64,000 nt of DNA from Bradyrhizobium sp. sBnM-33 (GCF_032917945.1 NZ_CP136624.1:8417001-8481000), one strand, 5' to 3'. Shown: positions 36,138 through 45,444, counted from the first letter of the stretch. Program-made: numbers and translations. Notes: generated by a model not told the origin, from the letters alone.

Positions 36138-37652
36138 TCACATCGTCCGCCAGTCATCAGCCTGTTCGAAGGCGTAGGCCGCGCGATAGATGGTCGGCTC
36201 GTCGAAATGCTTCCCGATCAACATGAGCCCGATCGGAAGGCCATCGATCATACCGCACGGCACGTTCATCGCCGGGTGGTGGCTGATGTCGAACGGACAG
36301 GTATTGTTGGTCATCTCGAAGGCGCGCTGCACGATCAGCTCGCGGCTGGCATCGGGACCCGGCAAGGGCGTTGGAGCCATGGGAAGCGTCGGCATCAGCA
36401 ACAGGTCGTAAGTGGCAAGAGCCTCGTCATAGGCGGCGGTCAACCGACGCGCCAGATTGACAGCCTTGCCGTAGTATCGCGGTCCAAACTGCTTCTTCAT
36501 ATGGGTGCCGAGAACAGTGATCACCTTGGTCGTCTCCGACAGCTCGTCGGCACGACGCTGCCAGCCATGCAACTTGTCGACCAGACCGGTAACGTAGAGA
36601 TCTGGCCTCGAAAGCCCATAGCCATCCCCGAACATCATGGTTTGGGTAATTCCTTCGATGCCGATCGGTGTCCAGATCGACGGGCCCATGAGATGCATTG
36701 GGATCGAGACGTCCTCAACCGAAGCTCCGAGCTTGCGGAACAGATCTGCCCCCTTCCGAACGTTTTCATCGACTGCGGTCTCGGATTCCGGCCGGGCGAA
36801 TCCTTCCTTCACGATGCCGATCCGTAGGTTTTTCACCCCGACATCGAGCATTCGCGAATAGGGATGAATCTTCGGCGCGTACTGTCTGGGATCAAAACCA
36901 TCTGCTCCTGCGATCACCTCGAGCAGGACAGCATTGTCCGTTACCGATTTGCACATTGGGCCTGTATGATCGATGAAGATCTCAATGGGCATGATGCCCG
37001 TATATGGTACGAGACCATGTGTGGGCTTCATGCCATACAGCCCGCACCAGCTTGACGGCATCCGGATCGAGCCTCCCTGATCGCCACCGATCGCCATATC
37101 GGCCTCACCCAGCGCGACCACGACTCCGCTGCCCGACGAGGAGCCGCCGGCGGAGAATCCGTGCCTGTATGGGTTATGCACAACACCCTTCGCGCCCGTA
37201 TGGCTGCCACCGGAGATGCAGTAATATTCGCAGTGCGTTTTTCCGACGATCTCGCCGCCAGCGTCGAGAATCCGCGTCACGATCGTCGCATCGACCTCGG
37301 GCACAAAGCCCTCGAGGATCGAGGATCCGTTCATCATCGGAACGCCGGCAACCATGACATTGTCCTTGATTGCGACGCGTTTGCCCAGCAGCGGCCCATT
37401 TGTCGATCCCTTGATCGAGGTCTTGACATACCAGGCGTTCTGCCGGTTCTCTTCGGCAGAGGGGAACGTCACCTTGCCGCGCGGATATTTTACCTCCGGC
37501 ACGTTGTCGGAAAGCTCATGCACCAGGTTGTATCCGTCGATGTACGGCTTCATTAGCCCAATATAGGACGCGATATCGCCTTGTGACAGCGACAGACCGC
37601 ATTCCCTGGCCGCTTCGGCGACCTCCGATGGAGTTGGTGCTTCAATCGACAT
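36138..37652 (-). CDS. amidase (amidase signature family)
   Basis: A 504-residue amidase-signature hydrolase. The Ser-cisSer-Lys triad is visible: lysine in KRVAIKDNVMVAGVPM, serines in GGSSSGSGVVVALGEADMAI and GGDQGGSIRMPSSWCG. It should cleave an aliphatic or aromatic amide to acid and ammonia in the cytoplasm. The N-terminal 70 residues form a helical extension like that of the Rhodococcus enantioselective amidases. The ATG at 37,652 is preceded by GAAAGG; a TTG at 37,682 is the alternative. It is the last gene of the ABC importer operon (livH-SBP-livM-livG-livF-amidase), so the importer probably delivers its substrate. Confidence 0.92.
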   Translation of the reverse strand: MSIEAPTPSEVAEAARECGLSLSQGDIASYIGLMKPYIDGYNLVHELSDNVPEVKYPRGKVTFPSAEENRQNAWYVKTSIKGSTNGPLLGKRVAIKDNVMVAGVPMMNGSSILEGFVPEVDATIVTRILDAGGEIVGKTHCEYYCISGGSHTGAKGVVHNPYRHGFSAGGSSSGSGVVVALGEADMAIGGDQGGSIRMPSSWCGLYGMKPTHGLVPYTGIMPIEIFIDHTGPMCKSVTDNAVLLEVIAGADGFDPRQYAPKIHPYSRMLDVGVKNLRIGIVKEGFARPESETAVDENVRKGADLFRKLGASVEDVSIPMHLMGPSIWTPIGIEGITQTMMFGDGYGLSRPDLYVTGLVDKLHGWQRRADELSETTKVITVLGTHMKKQFGPRYYGKAVNLARRLTAAYDEALATYDLLLMPTLPMAPTPLPGPDASRELIVQRAFEMTNNTCPFDISHHPAMNVPCGMIDGLPIGLMLIGKHFDEPTIYRAAYAFEQADDWRTM

Positions 37653-37688
37653 CGCGAGCCTTTCGATAACTGCTGTGCTCAACTTGCG

Positions 37689-38387
37689 TCATGGCGCCAG
37701 CAGACGATGCAGCGCCGGGTCATTTTGTACGGCTGCGCTATCACCAGCAAGCGCGATCGATCCGCGGTCCATCACGTAACAGCGTTCCGAGACTTCGAGC
37801 GCAAGTTTGATATGCTGCTCGACGATGATCACGCCGATACGCTTGGCAAGCCGCTTCAGGCACTCGGCGATCTCTTCAATGACGCCGTGCCAAACTCCCT
37901 CGGTGGGTTCGTCGAGGAGGAGCAGGCGTGGGTTGCCCAGCAGGGCGCGGCTGATGGCAACCATCTTCCGCTCGCCGCCAGACAGTGTGCCTGCCTTTTG
38001 GTGCATGCGTTGGCCCAACCGAGGAAAAAGCTCGACGATTTCATCGAAGCTTGAGCTGCGCTTCCCATTGATCAGAGCGCCGATTTCGAGGTTTTCTCTC
38101 ACGGTCATGCCCGAGAAAATGTTGTGATCCTGCGGCACTGTACCCAACCCGAGCGACACCCTTCGCTCAAGCGGCATGTGCGTTACGTCTTGCCCGTCGA
38201 AGCTGACGCTTCCGCGGGTCGGCGACAGATCGCCCGACAGGGTCTTTAAGAGCGTCGTCTTTCCGGCACCGTTCCGACCGAGAACGGCGACGCAACCACT
38301 GGCCGGCGCCTCGATCGAGACGTCGAACAGGACCTGGCCACGATCGTAGGAGGTGCAAAGACCATTGCTGCTGAGCAGACTAGGCAT
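37689..38387 (-). CDS. livF: branched-chain-type ABC transporter ATPase, LivF
   Basis: A 232-residue ABC ATPase of the LivF/UrtE size: Walker A LGRNGAGKTTLLK, signature LSGGERKMVAIS, Walker B LLLLDEPTEG, and the D/H loops. It is one of two ATPases of the importer and overlaps the livG gene by 8 bases. It lies 36 bases before the amidase start. Confidence 0.93.
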   Translation of the reverse strand: MPSLLSSNGLCTSYDRGQVLFDVSIEAPASGCVAVLGRNGAGKTTLLKTLSGDLSPTRGSVSFDGQDVTHMPLERRVSLGLGTVPQDHNIFSGMTVRENLEIGALINGKRSSSFDEIVELFPRLGQRMHQKAGTLSGGERKMVAISRALLGNPRLLLLDEPTEGVWHGVIEEIAECLKRLAKRIGVIIVEQHIKLALEVSERCYVMDRGSIALAGDSAAVQNDPALHRLLAP

Positions 38388-39114
38388 TTTTTAGATAAGC
38401 CTCCCGCACATTCTGATTGGCCTGCACCTCGGCCAATGGGCCGCTCGCGACAACTTTACCCTGATCCAGCACCGTCAGGGACTCGCAGATGTCTCGAATG
38501 AAATCGAGGTCGTGCTCGACAATGACAAGTGGACACTCGTCCTTCGCCTCCAAGAGCAATTCGCCGGTCGCGCGCCGCTCCTGGGGACTCATCCCGGCAG
38601 TCGGCTCGTCGAGAAGCAGCACCTTCGGCCCGCGCGAGACCGCCATGGCAATCTCCAACCACTGCTGCTGACCGTGAGAAAGATCGCCGGCAAGGTCCTT
38701 TTCACGCGACGCAAGCCGATAGCGCTGCAACATCGACATGATCCGGTCGCGCAGATGACGCCGAGATCGAGACAGCATCTGGGCCACGATGCCGTCATCG
38801 GCCTGGAACGCCAGCAGCATGTTGTCATACACCGAGAGCTTGGGAAGAATGCTCGTGATCTGAAACTTTATAGACAAGCCGGCGCGCGAACGCTCAAAAG
38901 GCGTATTGCTCGTAATGTCGCGGCCAAGGAGCGAGATGGTGCCAGAGTCCGGCGTCAACGCGCCCGCGAGACATTTAAGCAAGGTCGACTTTCCCGAACC
39001 ATTTGGCCCGATCAGCCCGTGAAATTCACCGGCCTTAACGTCGAGATCGACGCCATTTAGCGCGACAAGAGCCCCGAACTTGCGTGTCACGCCACGAATC
39101 CTAAGCATGTTCAT
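38380..39114 (-). CDS. livG: branched-chain-type ABC transporter ATPase, LivG
   Basis: A 244-residue ABC ATPase: Walker A IGPNGSGKSTLLKCLAG, signature LSHGQQQWLEIAM, Walker B LLLDEPTAGMSPQERR, as in LivG/UrtD. ATG at 39,114 overlaps the livM end, giving translational coupling; an ATG at 39,129 is possible. It partners LivF, LivH and LivM. Confidence 0.92.
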   Translation of the reverse strand: MNMLRIRGVTRKFGALVALNGVDLDVKAGEFHGLIGPNGSGKSTLLKCLAGALTPDSGTISLLGRDITSNTPFERSRAGLSIKFQITSILPKLSVYDNMLLAFQADDGIVAQMLSRSRRHLRDRIMSMLQRYRLASREKDLAGDLSHGQQQWLEIAMAVSRGPKVLLLDEPTAGMSPQERRATGELLLEAKDECPLVIVEHDLDFIRDICESLTVLDQGKVVASGPLAEVQANQNVREAYLKNA

Positions 39115-40225
39115 GACAGCGCTCCGCAATGTTATCGGACGCGCTCACGGCCTCGCCTCCGAATGTTCCGATTCTTTCTCTTTCTGAAACGACGAGGCTG
39201 ATGAGACCTGCGGGACGATATGTTACGATCGCTAACAGCAGCATGCCAAGCAGGATCGGCCAACCCGTCTCCCAGTATTGAGAAACATAATATCCCACGG
39301 CTTCAATGGAGCCAGTGCCGATCACGGCGCCGATCAGCGTTCCCGCTCCGCCGAACATGGAATAGAGCGCTACCTGCGTCGAAAACACTGGACCGAGTTG
39401 AGCTGGCCCAACGAAGCCTTCGTGGAAAGAATAAAGTCCACCCGAAAGCCCGGCGATCATGCCTGCCAGACAGAATACAATGCCCTTATAAGTCTGAGTC
39501 TGGTAGCCCAAGAACGCGAGCCGCTCCTCCTGCTCCCGTATGCCGGCGAGCACGAGCCCGAACTGCGATCGCACCGCCCAGCGCAGCCCGACATAGACTA
39601 ACACCAGCAGCCCGAACGCCAGGTAGTAGAAACCGATACCCTCTTCGATCTCCATTGTGCCGATGGTAAGGCGCGGCAGCGAGGGAATGCCGTTCTGGCC
39701 TCCGACATACGACCACCCGCGAAGCAACCGCTCGACCACGTAGGACCCGGTCAAAGTACCCAAGGCCACGAATACCGCTGTCGGCGATCGCTTGCCGAAG
39801 AGAATGATGGCGGCCATGACCAGAGAAATGAGAAGACCCGCCAGGAGAGCAGCCGGCAACAAGATCAGTGCCGAGGTGACTCCGAGTTTCGTCGCCAGCA
39901 GGGCCGTGCTGTATCCAGCCCCGCCGAAGAACAGAGCCTGGCCGAAACTCAGAATTCCGACATAGCCCCAGACCATATCGAACGATAGTGCCAGCAACCC
40001 AAGGATAACGATCCGGGTTGTGAACAAGACCCAATAATGCTCAAGCACGAGTGGCAAGAACAGAAACACGCCGAGCAGCGTGCCTTCGATCCAAGGCAGC
40101 ACCTTCCGCTTGCTAGTTGACGCTGACATCGTTGAGGCCATGTTTACGGATCTGAGATGCTGCAACCCGCACGGCGGCGGCTCGCGAACGGCCGCCGCCA
40201 GAGGTTCCTTCACGACTTCATGCAT
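39101..40225 (-). CDS. livM: branched-chain-type ABC transporter permease, LivM
   Basis: A 374-residue LivM/UrtC-type permease with an N-terminal soluble extension of about 45 residues and eight to nine spans; FDMVWGYVGILSFGQALFFGGAGY is the family hallmark and GLSGGLYSFHEGFV precedes the last part. The ATG at 40,225 lies inside the end of the binding-protein gene, a 16-base overlap implying coupling. A start at 40,141 (ASTMSAS) is also possible. Confidence 0.9.
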   Translation of the reverse strand: MHEVVKEPLAAAVREPPPCGLQHLRSVNMASTMSASTSKRKVLPWIEGTLLGVFLFLPLVLEHYWVLFTTRIVILGLLALSFDMVWGYVGILSFGQALFFGGAGYSTALLATKLGVTSALILLPAALLAGLLISLVMAAIILFGKRSPTAVFVALGTLTGSYVVERLLRGWSYVGGQNGIPSLPRLTIGTMEIEEGIGFYYLAFGLLVLVYVGLRWAVRSQFGLVLAGIREQEERLAFLGYQTQTYKGIVFCLAGMIAGLSGGLYSFHEGFVGPAQLGPVFSTQVALYSMFGGAGTLIGAVIGTGSIEAVGYYVSQYWETGWPILLGMLLLAIVTYRPAGLISLVVSERERIGTFGGEAVSASDNIAERCHEHA

Positions 40226-41451
40226 TCGCCTGGCGCGACGGCGCCATTTGATTTGTCCACGATGTCAAATTTCCCGCCCTTCGCAACAGCGGTATACATG
40301 TTCATTTTCACGTGCCTGGTACCGGGCACCATTTCGGCACCGCCACCCGGTCCCTCGCTGATCTTTGCGTGATCCAGTGCGGCAGCAACCGCGTCGCGGG
40401 CGACGCTGCCTGCCTCCTTGGCTGCCGCTTCCCACAGCTTCACCGCACGATAGGTACCGGTCGAGCCGCCGGCCGCCGACAGCGGGTTCTTCGTTCCAAA
40501 CATGGCCGTGTACTTCTCGAACAGCTGTTTGCTGAACGGATCGTCAACGGCTCTGAAGTAGTCGAGACAGCTCGCCAGACCCTCCGTCTCAGCGGGCGAG
40601 CTGATCGTCATCGTGCTCTCGTCATAAAGCACCGAGGCGACACGTCCGCCGCGCTTCATGAAACCCGCTTCGTACAGCTGCTTTACGAAAACCGGCAGGC
40701 CCGGTGGGATCAAGGTCGTGAAGACCACGTCCGTATTGTTTGCCATGATCTTGCGAACCGTGGCGCCGTACTCGACCTGATCGACGGGCGAGTATTCTTC
40801 GCCGACGACCTCGCCGCCATTCTTCTCGACGACGTTCTTGGCGTATGCGTTCAACGTGTGCGGCCAGATGTAGTCTGCGCCAGTAAAATAGAACTTCTTG
40901 CCGGTGTTCTTCATCAGCCAAGGCACGAATGTGTCGCATTGCTGCGCAGGCGTCGGCCCGGTGCAGAACAGGTTAGCGGTGCATTCCTTACCCTCGTAGA
41001 GTTGAGGATAGAGGTAGAGCTTCTTGCCCCGATTGACGATCGTATCTTTGATCGCATTGCGCATTGAACTCGTAATGCCGCCGATCATAACATCGACATT
41101 GTCCTTCTGGACTAGCTTGCTCACGCGCGTCACCGCAATCGCTTCGTTGGTCGCCGTGTCTTCGAGAAACATTTGCAGCGGACGCCCAAGAACGCCGCCT
41201 TTGGCGTTGATATCCTCGACGAGCATCTTGGCGACGTTTGCGCAGGGAAGACCCTGCACACTGATGGGGCCCGTCAGATCGAGCGCGAAGCCGACTTTGA
41301 TTGGATCAGCAGCCCACGCTCCCCGCGGATTGAGCAGATAGCTTCCGCTCCCGAGTGCCAGCATGCCGCTAAAAAGGGCCGTGCGCTGCAAGAAGAGCCT
41401 GCGGGAGTACGATTCGAGGATCTCGTTCATGTTGTCGGTCGACATGGTCAT
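40210..41451 (-). CDS. amide/urea-type ABC solute-binding protein
   Basis: A periplasmic type I binding protein of 413 residues. The N-terminus has a twin-arginine signal (SYSRRLFLQRTALFSGMLAL, ending AWAADP). KVGFALDLTGPISVQGLP opens the mature domain. TGPTPAQQCDTFVPWL and YLYPQLYEGKECTANLFC are the pattern of UrtA/AmiC short-chain-amide and urea binders rather than of leucine binders. The ATG at 41,451 overlaps the livH stop as ATGA. Together with the amidase at the end of the operon it suggests import of an amide. Confidence 0.9.
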   Translation of the reverse strand: MTMSTDNMNEILESYSRRLFLQRTALFSGMLALGSGSYLLNPRGAWAADPIKVGFALDLTGPISVQGLPCANVAKMLVEDINAKGGVLGRPLQMFLEDTATNEAIAVTRVSKLVQKDNVDVMIGGITSSMRNAIKDTIVNRGKKLYLYPQLYEGKECTANLFCTGPTPAQQCDTFVPWLMKNTGKKFYFTGADYIWPHTLNAYAKNVVEKNGGEVVGEEYSPVDQVEYGATVRKIMANNTDVVFTTLIPPGLPVFVKQLYEAGFMKRGGRVASVLYDESTMTISSPAETEGLASCLDYFRAVDDPFSKQLFEKYTAMFGTKNPLSAAGGSTGTYRAVKLWEAAAKEAGSVARDAVAAALDHAKISEGPGGGAEMVPGTRHVKMNMYTAVAKGGKFDIVDKSNGAVAPGECMKS

Positions 41452-42311
41452 TTTCTCCACAGTGACAGAAGCCCGGTTGGGCGATACTTCACGAACAGAA
41501 TTGCGACGAGAAACAGAAGGACATCGGCAACGACCGGCTTGATGGCCCAGGGAAGCCCGGCCGCGCCTGCTCCGATAAAGGACGCCCCGAGCACGGATCC
41601 TTCAAAGCTGCCTACGCCACCGACCATGACGGCAAGGAAAGACTTGATCAGAAATGGAACGCCTATATCGGCGTTCAGCGAGTAGATCGGCACCATCAGC
41701 CCGCCTGCGAGCCCAGCAAGGGCCGCACCGAACGCAAATGTCCCTGCATAAACGCGGCTGGTCGGAATCGCGGAGGCACGCGCAAGACCCGGGTTCTCCA
41801 GCGACGCGCGGACATAGAGGCCCAGCGTCGATCGCGACAGGAACAGGTAGCTCGCCGCCAGGACGATGACGGTCATGAGAATGATGACGACGCGCCACTT
41901 CGACAGAGCGACATCGCCGATGAAGAATGCGCCAATCAATGGGGCTTCGACGCTGTAGAACTGGCCTCCCAGCAGGAGGCGGACGCTCTCTCTGAGAACG
42001 AGCCCGATAGCGAACGTGCTGATCATCGCCGCGACTGGCGTCGCGTAGAACCTACGTATGATCGTTCGTTCGAGACCGAGCGCGATAAGTGCGACGACAA
42101 AGGGAGCTGCGATCATTCCAACCCATGTCGGTAGGCCGGCCTCGTGGGCGAGATAAACCGTGTACGCGCCCAGCAGCAGAAACTCGCCATGGGCGAAATT
42201 GAAGATACCCATCATGCTCGCAATGACGCCGAGGCCGAGAACAGCAAGCACGAAGATTGCCATTGAGCCGACGACGTCAAACAGGAAGGGAGCTACATCC
42301 GCAGCAGTCAT
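41448..42311 (-). CDS. livH: branched-chain-type ABC transporter permease, LivH
   Basis: A 287-residue LivH/UrtB-type permease with eight spans: LGLGVIASMMGIFNFAHGEFLLLGAY contains the NFAHGE hallmark and MVGGVGSFEGSVLGASFIG is the conserved late loop. It is the first gene of the importer operon; a 23 bp palindrome ends 17 bases upstream of the ATG at 42,311. Confidence 0.92.
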   Translation of the reverse strand: MTAADVAPFLFDVVGSMAIFVLAVLGLGVIASMMGIFNFAHGEFLLLGAYTVYLAHEAGLPTWVGMIAAPFVVALIALGLERTIIRRFYATPVAAMISTFAIGLVLRESVRLLLGGQFYSVEAPLIGAFFIGDVALSKWRVVIILMTVIVLAASYLFLSRSTLGLYVRASLENPGLARASAIPTSRVYAGTFAFGAALAGLAGGLMVPIYSLNADIGVPFLIKSFLAVMVGGVGSFEGSVLGASFIGAGAAGLPWAIKPVVADVLLFLVAILFVKYRPTGLLSLWRK

Positions 42312-42327
42312 CAGCGCCTCTGTTCGC

Positions 42328-42350
42328 CATATCGAACCTTATTCGATATG
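42328..42350. promoter_or_regulatory. palindromic operator before livH operon
   Basis: CATATCGAA, five bases, TTCGATATG: perfect 9 bp arms, placed 17-39 bases upstream of livH, where a repressor would block transcription or RNA polymerase would sit. The IclR regulator of the same cluster is the likely binder because ATATCGAA recurs in its own promoter gap. Confidence 0.65.
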
Positions 42351-43159
42351 TCGAAACGATAACCGTCATCGTTTTGTTGTCAAGGGCGGCCGGTTGCGTC
42401 CAGTGCGCGCTCATCGAGCAAAAACGGCGCGAATACTGGGCATTCGACCATTCAGCGGGGGCGGCGATTCCGCAGCAGGCGGACAAAGCAATGCTGCCCG
42501 ACACGCGCTGAATACAGCGGTGCGAGCCGCTCGGCGCTGGTTGCTACGCCTTCTGAAACGCACAACGTGAGGCAGCGGAGAAATCTCTTCGACCGCTGGA
42601 CGCGCGGTTCAACGTCCAGCGATTGTTATCGCAACGCACGTTGCATATTTGCTCGGGAGGGATCACCCCAATCCGCGCTGCGGGCCTTGACCGCCACCCG
42701 TCGATAGCGCGGCACAACTGGCGAACGTAAGCGCAGGAAATCGGTCGAAATCGCAATTTGACGTACAGAACCGCGCAAATGGCGGGGAGAGTGTCAGTCA
42801 ATCCCCATTGAAAGGGAATTTTCGACCTTCCTGCACCAAAACCCACAACTCGAGCTACGACCGAAACCAGTCTTGCGGGTTTGGCCGATTCAGATCGGAA
42901 GTTCGAGCTCCGCGATCTAAACGGCTGTCGCCTCCGTATGCAATGTCGTCAATCGTCCATTTCCTTTGTCAATTTCACGATCTCACGCCGCCTCTACAAC
43001 AAGATCGGAGACGTCATCGTTTGGCTGAGCACTGCAGTGTTGGTCGCTGCCGTTGTCGCTGCATTTCGGCGACGCTTGTGGAGACCGAAACGGCATCGGC
43101 CCTGCCTGCTGCCGAGGAGCCTGCAATTTATTTTTGCGAGCTAATACCAAGCCTCATGT
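42351..43159. other. gene-free right end of island 1
   Basis: About 800 bases with no gene recognised. Short frames occur but lack ribosome sites or similarity. The livH promoter lies at its left end; the right end runs into the attachment-site region. Confidence 0.45.
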
Positions 43160-43460
43160 TGTTGGTATTCCTGTTGGTATCGGCAACAATTGACAAGGAA
43201 AATAACTTTAAATTCAATTGGTTATTGTATTACGCGATTGCCGGCCAGGGGCACCAATCAAAAAACATCAGTAATAACAATAACTTATAACCTTAGTTCG
43301 ATTCCTGATTTTTTGCAACGCGTTGAAGAAACACGTAAAAATTCACTGCAGCCGGCCGGTTTGTTGGTATTTTGTTGGTATCGGGAGAACGTTCACGGCG
43401 AATTTCGCTATTCCCGAACGAAAGAATTGAGTAGATGGCCATCAAGAAAGATAGCGCGAG
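43160..43460. repeat. right attachment site of island 1 and left end of a second island
   Basis: The 17 bp core CCGGCCAGGGGCACCAA recurs at 43,241-43,257. Inside the island a TGTTGGTA pair lies at 43,160-43,167 and 43,172-43,179; outside, after the core, the same ~200 bp as at 26,845-27,060 follows, with a TGTTGGTA pair at 43,362-43,369 and 43,373-43,380 and CGGCGAATTTCGCTATTCC. A short frame starting MAIKKDSASANARGE (43,437) follows at the same place as KKDGAAS in the left copy. The remaining bases to 43,579 show no gene. Confidence 0.75.
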
Positions 43461-43579
43461 CGCCAACGCGAGAGGGGAATGCAGCAAACAAGCCGAGCCC
43501 GACCAGCACAGATAATGTCAGTCTCCACGGGGTGGCTGAACGCATCCGCGGAATTACTATCGACGGATTGTCTCATCGC

Positions 43580-44542
43580 TTAGTACGCTTCGGCCATTGA
43601 CTGATTTCTCTCGAGGGCAGCCGCCCTCTCGTGCACCAACCTTTCGACCTCATCGCGTACACTCACAGTTCTTGTTACGCCTCCTACTCCGTGGCCAGCG
43701 CTCCAGATATCACGCCACATTTTCATGAGGTCGGTATCGCGATTTACGCTGAAACCTTTGTGATTTCCGCGGTCGATAAAGCCCGACTTTTCCAGACTGG
43801 CACGCAGGATGTTTGCCGGGATCCCAGTCAGCTTGTCGGTTGTCACAACGTCGTCAGCGCCGCTTTCGATGAGCATGTCTCGATAGCTTTGATCGGCTTC
43901 GCTTTCTTGCGTTGCAATGAAGGTAGTGCCCATGAGTACAAAATCCGCTCCCATCATTTCGGCAGCGGCGATCTGCCGTCCTGTCGAAAGACCTCCCGCA
44001 AGTGCGATCGGCCCATCAAAAAATCTGCGAACTTCCGCCAAGAACGAAAATGGATTTAGCCAGCCCGTATTGCCGCCCGCGCCGGCGCTTAGAAGCACCA
44101 GTCCGTCAACGCCTGCTGACGCAGCGCGCTTTGCGTGGCGAACCGTCGCGGCATCGGAGAAGACCAGACCGCCATAACTATGGATACTATCTATCAGCCG
44201 GTCCGGGCTGCCTACGCTGGATATCGCGATCGGCACCTTATGCTTGATCATCAAGTCGATGTCGGCATCGAGTCTCGTGTTGCTCGCATGGGCGATAAGG
44301 TTTACTGCGAATGGAGCCGTCGCGCCTGCAGTTTCCAGCTTCGCGACAATATCGCTGATCCAAGAGTCGAGGATATCAGTGGTTCTCGCGTTGAGAGCCG
44401 GAATGGACCCAAGAACGCCGCTTGACGACGACGCTACTACAAGGTTTCGACCGGAAACGAGAAACATCGGCGCGACAAAGAGCGGCAACTTGAGCTTGGC
44501 CTGGAGCCGAGCGGTTACTTGTGGATCGCCATAATTTCCCAT
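43580..44542 (-). CDS. nitronate monooxygenase-like flavoprotein with His-to-Asn change
   Basis: A 320-residue FMN TIM-barrel protein of the nitronate monooxygenase / 2-nitropropane dioxygenase family: LPLFVAPMFLVSGRNLVVAS at the start, then the phosphate-binding LAGGLSTGRQIAAAEMMGAD and FVLMGTTFIAT. In the usual GGHxG motif the catalytic histidine is replaced: LSAGAGGNTGW. A paralogue at 55,170 keeps the histidine. The gene may therefore act differently, for example as an enoyl reductase-like flavoprotein. It is the last gene of a minus-strand run with the isomerase, thiolase and ligase. Confidence 0.82.
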   Translation of the reverse strand: MGNYGDPQVTARLQAKLKLPLFVAPMFLVSGRNLVVASSSSGVLGSIPALNARTTDILDSWISDIVAKLETAGATAPFAVNLIAHASNTRLDADIDLMIKHKVPIAISSVGSPDRLIDSIHSYGGLVFSDAATVRHAKRAASAGVDGLVLLSAGAGGNTGWLNPFSFLAEVRRFFDGPIALAGGLSTGRQIAAAEMMGADFVLMGTTFIATQESEADQSYRDMLIESGADDVVTTDKLTGIPANILRASLEKSGFIDRGNHKGFSVNRDTDLMKMWRDIWSAGHGVGGVTRTVSVRDEVERLVHERAAALERNQSMAEAY

Positions 44543-44650
44543 TTTGATTGCCTTTACTGAGCTCGGTTCGATCGAAGGACGAGATTCAACGCGCAGACTT
44601 GACGCGCTTCTTGCGCCCCATTGCCGCTCTTGAACCGCATTCGCATGCAG

Positions 44651-45412
44651 TCAGGTAAACCGCGAGAAGTCGGCGCGGCGCTTCTCTTTGAATGCGTTAA
44701 CCGCTTGTATTGCTTCAGCTCGATGCTGGAGCCGAACCAAATGCTCTATTTCGACCTTAATCGCCTCGCGAACGTCCTCCGCCATTGACCGCTTCATGAG
44801 CATTTTCGTCGTTCGCACTGACGTAGGCGGCTGAGCCGCGACGAGCGCCGCCTTCGCTTTGGCAATCTCTTCAACCTGGTCATTGGGAAACACGCCATTC
44901 ACGATCCCTAGCTCAAGCGCCGTAGTCGCGTCGAACGCTTCTCCTGTGAGCAGGATTTCGCTCGCGCGATGATGTCCGACCAGCCGGGGCAGCAAGTAAG
45001 ACGATGCACACTCCGGACAAACCGCCAACGGCACGAACGGAATTCTGAAGGTTGTATGTGATCCGCAGTAGACGAGATCGCAGTGCAAAAGCATCGTCAC
45101 GCCGATACCAACGGCAATGCCGCATGGCGCGGCAATGATTGGCTTGCTGCATTCCGCCAAAGCACTCATGAACCGGCCATGCGGTCCGTCGGGCCCCTCG
45201 ATAATGCCGTCGGACAAGTCGTTGCCGGCCGTAAAGCAATCAGCGCTCCCCGTCAGGACGACCACCCTGATGGAAGCGTCGGCCTCGGCCCGTTCAAGAG
45301 CATCTGCGAGGCATGAATACATCGTGCGAGTTAGCGCGTTTCGCTTATCCGGTCGGTTCAGACGGATCGTCAGAGTTCGATCACCGATTTCGGTCAGCAC
45401 ATTGTCCATCAT
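44651..45412 (-). CDS. enoyl-CoA isomerase/hydratase family protein
   Basis: A 253-residue crotonase-fold protein: DCFTAGNDLSD and GIAVGIGVTMLLHCDLVY form the oxyanion hole, and PLAVCPECASSYLLPRLVGH is the pattern of delta3,delta2-enoyl-CoA isomerases, with one glutamate, rather than of two-glutamate hydratases. It probably shifts a double bond during beta-oxidation of an unsaturated acyl-CoA. The ATG at 45,412 has AAGGAG six bases upstream; the frame continues far upstream antisense to nothing and overlaps the thiolase gene, which I reject. Confidence 0.87.
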   Translation of the reverse strand: MMDNVLTEIGDRTLTIRLNRPDKRNALTRTMYSCLADALERAEADASIRVVVLTGSADCFTAGNDLSDGIIEGPDGPHGRFMSALAECSKPIIAAPCGIAVGIGVTMLLHCDLVYCGSHTTFRIPFVPLAVCPECASSYLLPRLVGHHRASEILLTGEAFDATTALELGIVNGVFPNDQVEEIAKAKAALVAAQPPTSVRTTKMLMKRSMAEDVREAIKVEIEHLVRLQHRAEAIQAVNAFKEKRRADFSRFT

Positions 45413-45444
45413 GAGCGACTCCTTAGTCACAGAGATTCGGCGGT

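Noticed and set aside
43437..43517. Small gene starting MAIKKDSASANARGE
   Set aside because: Only about 26 codons, no homologous intact copy; kept as a note within the attachment region.
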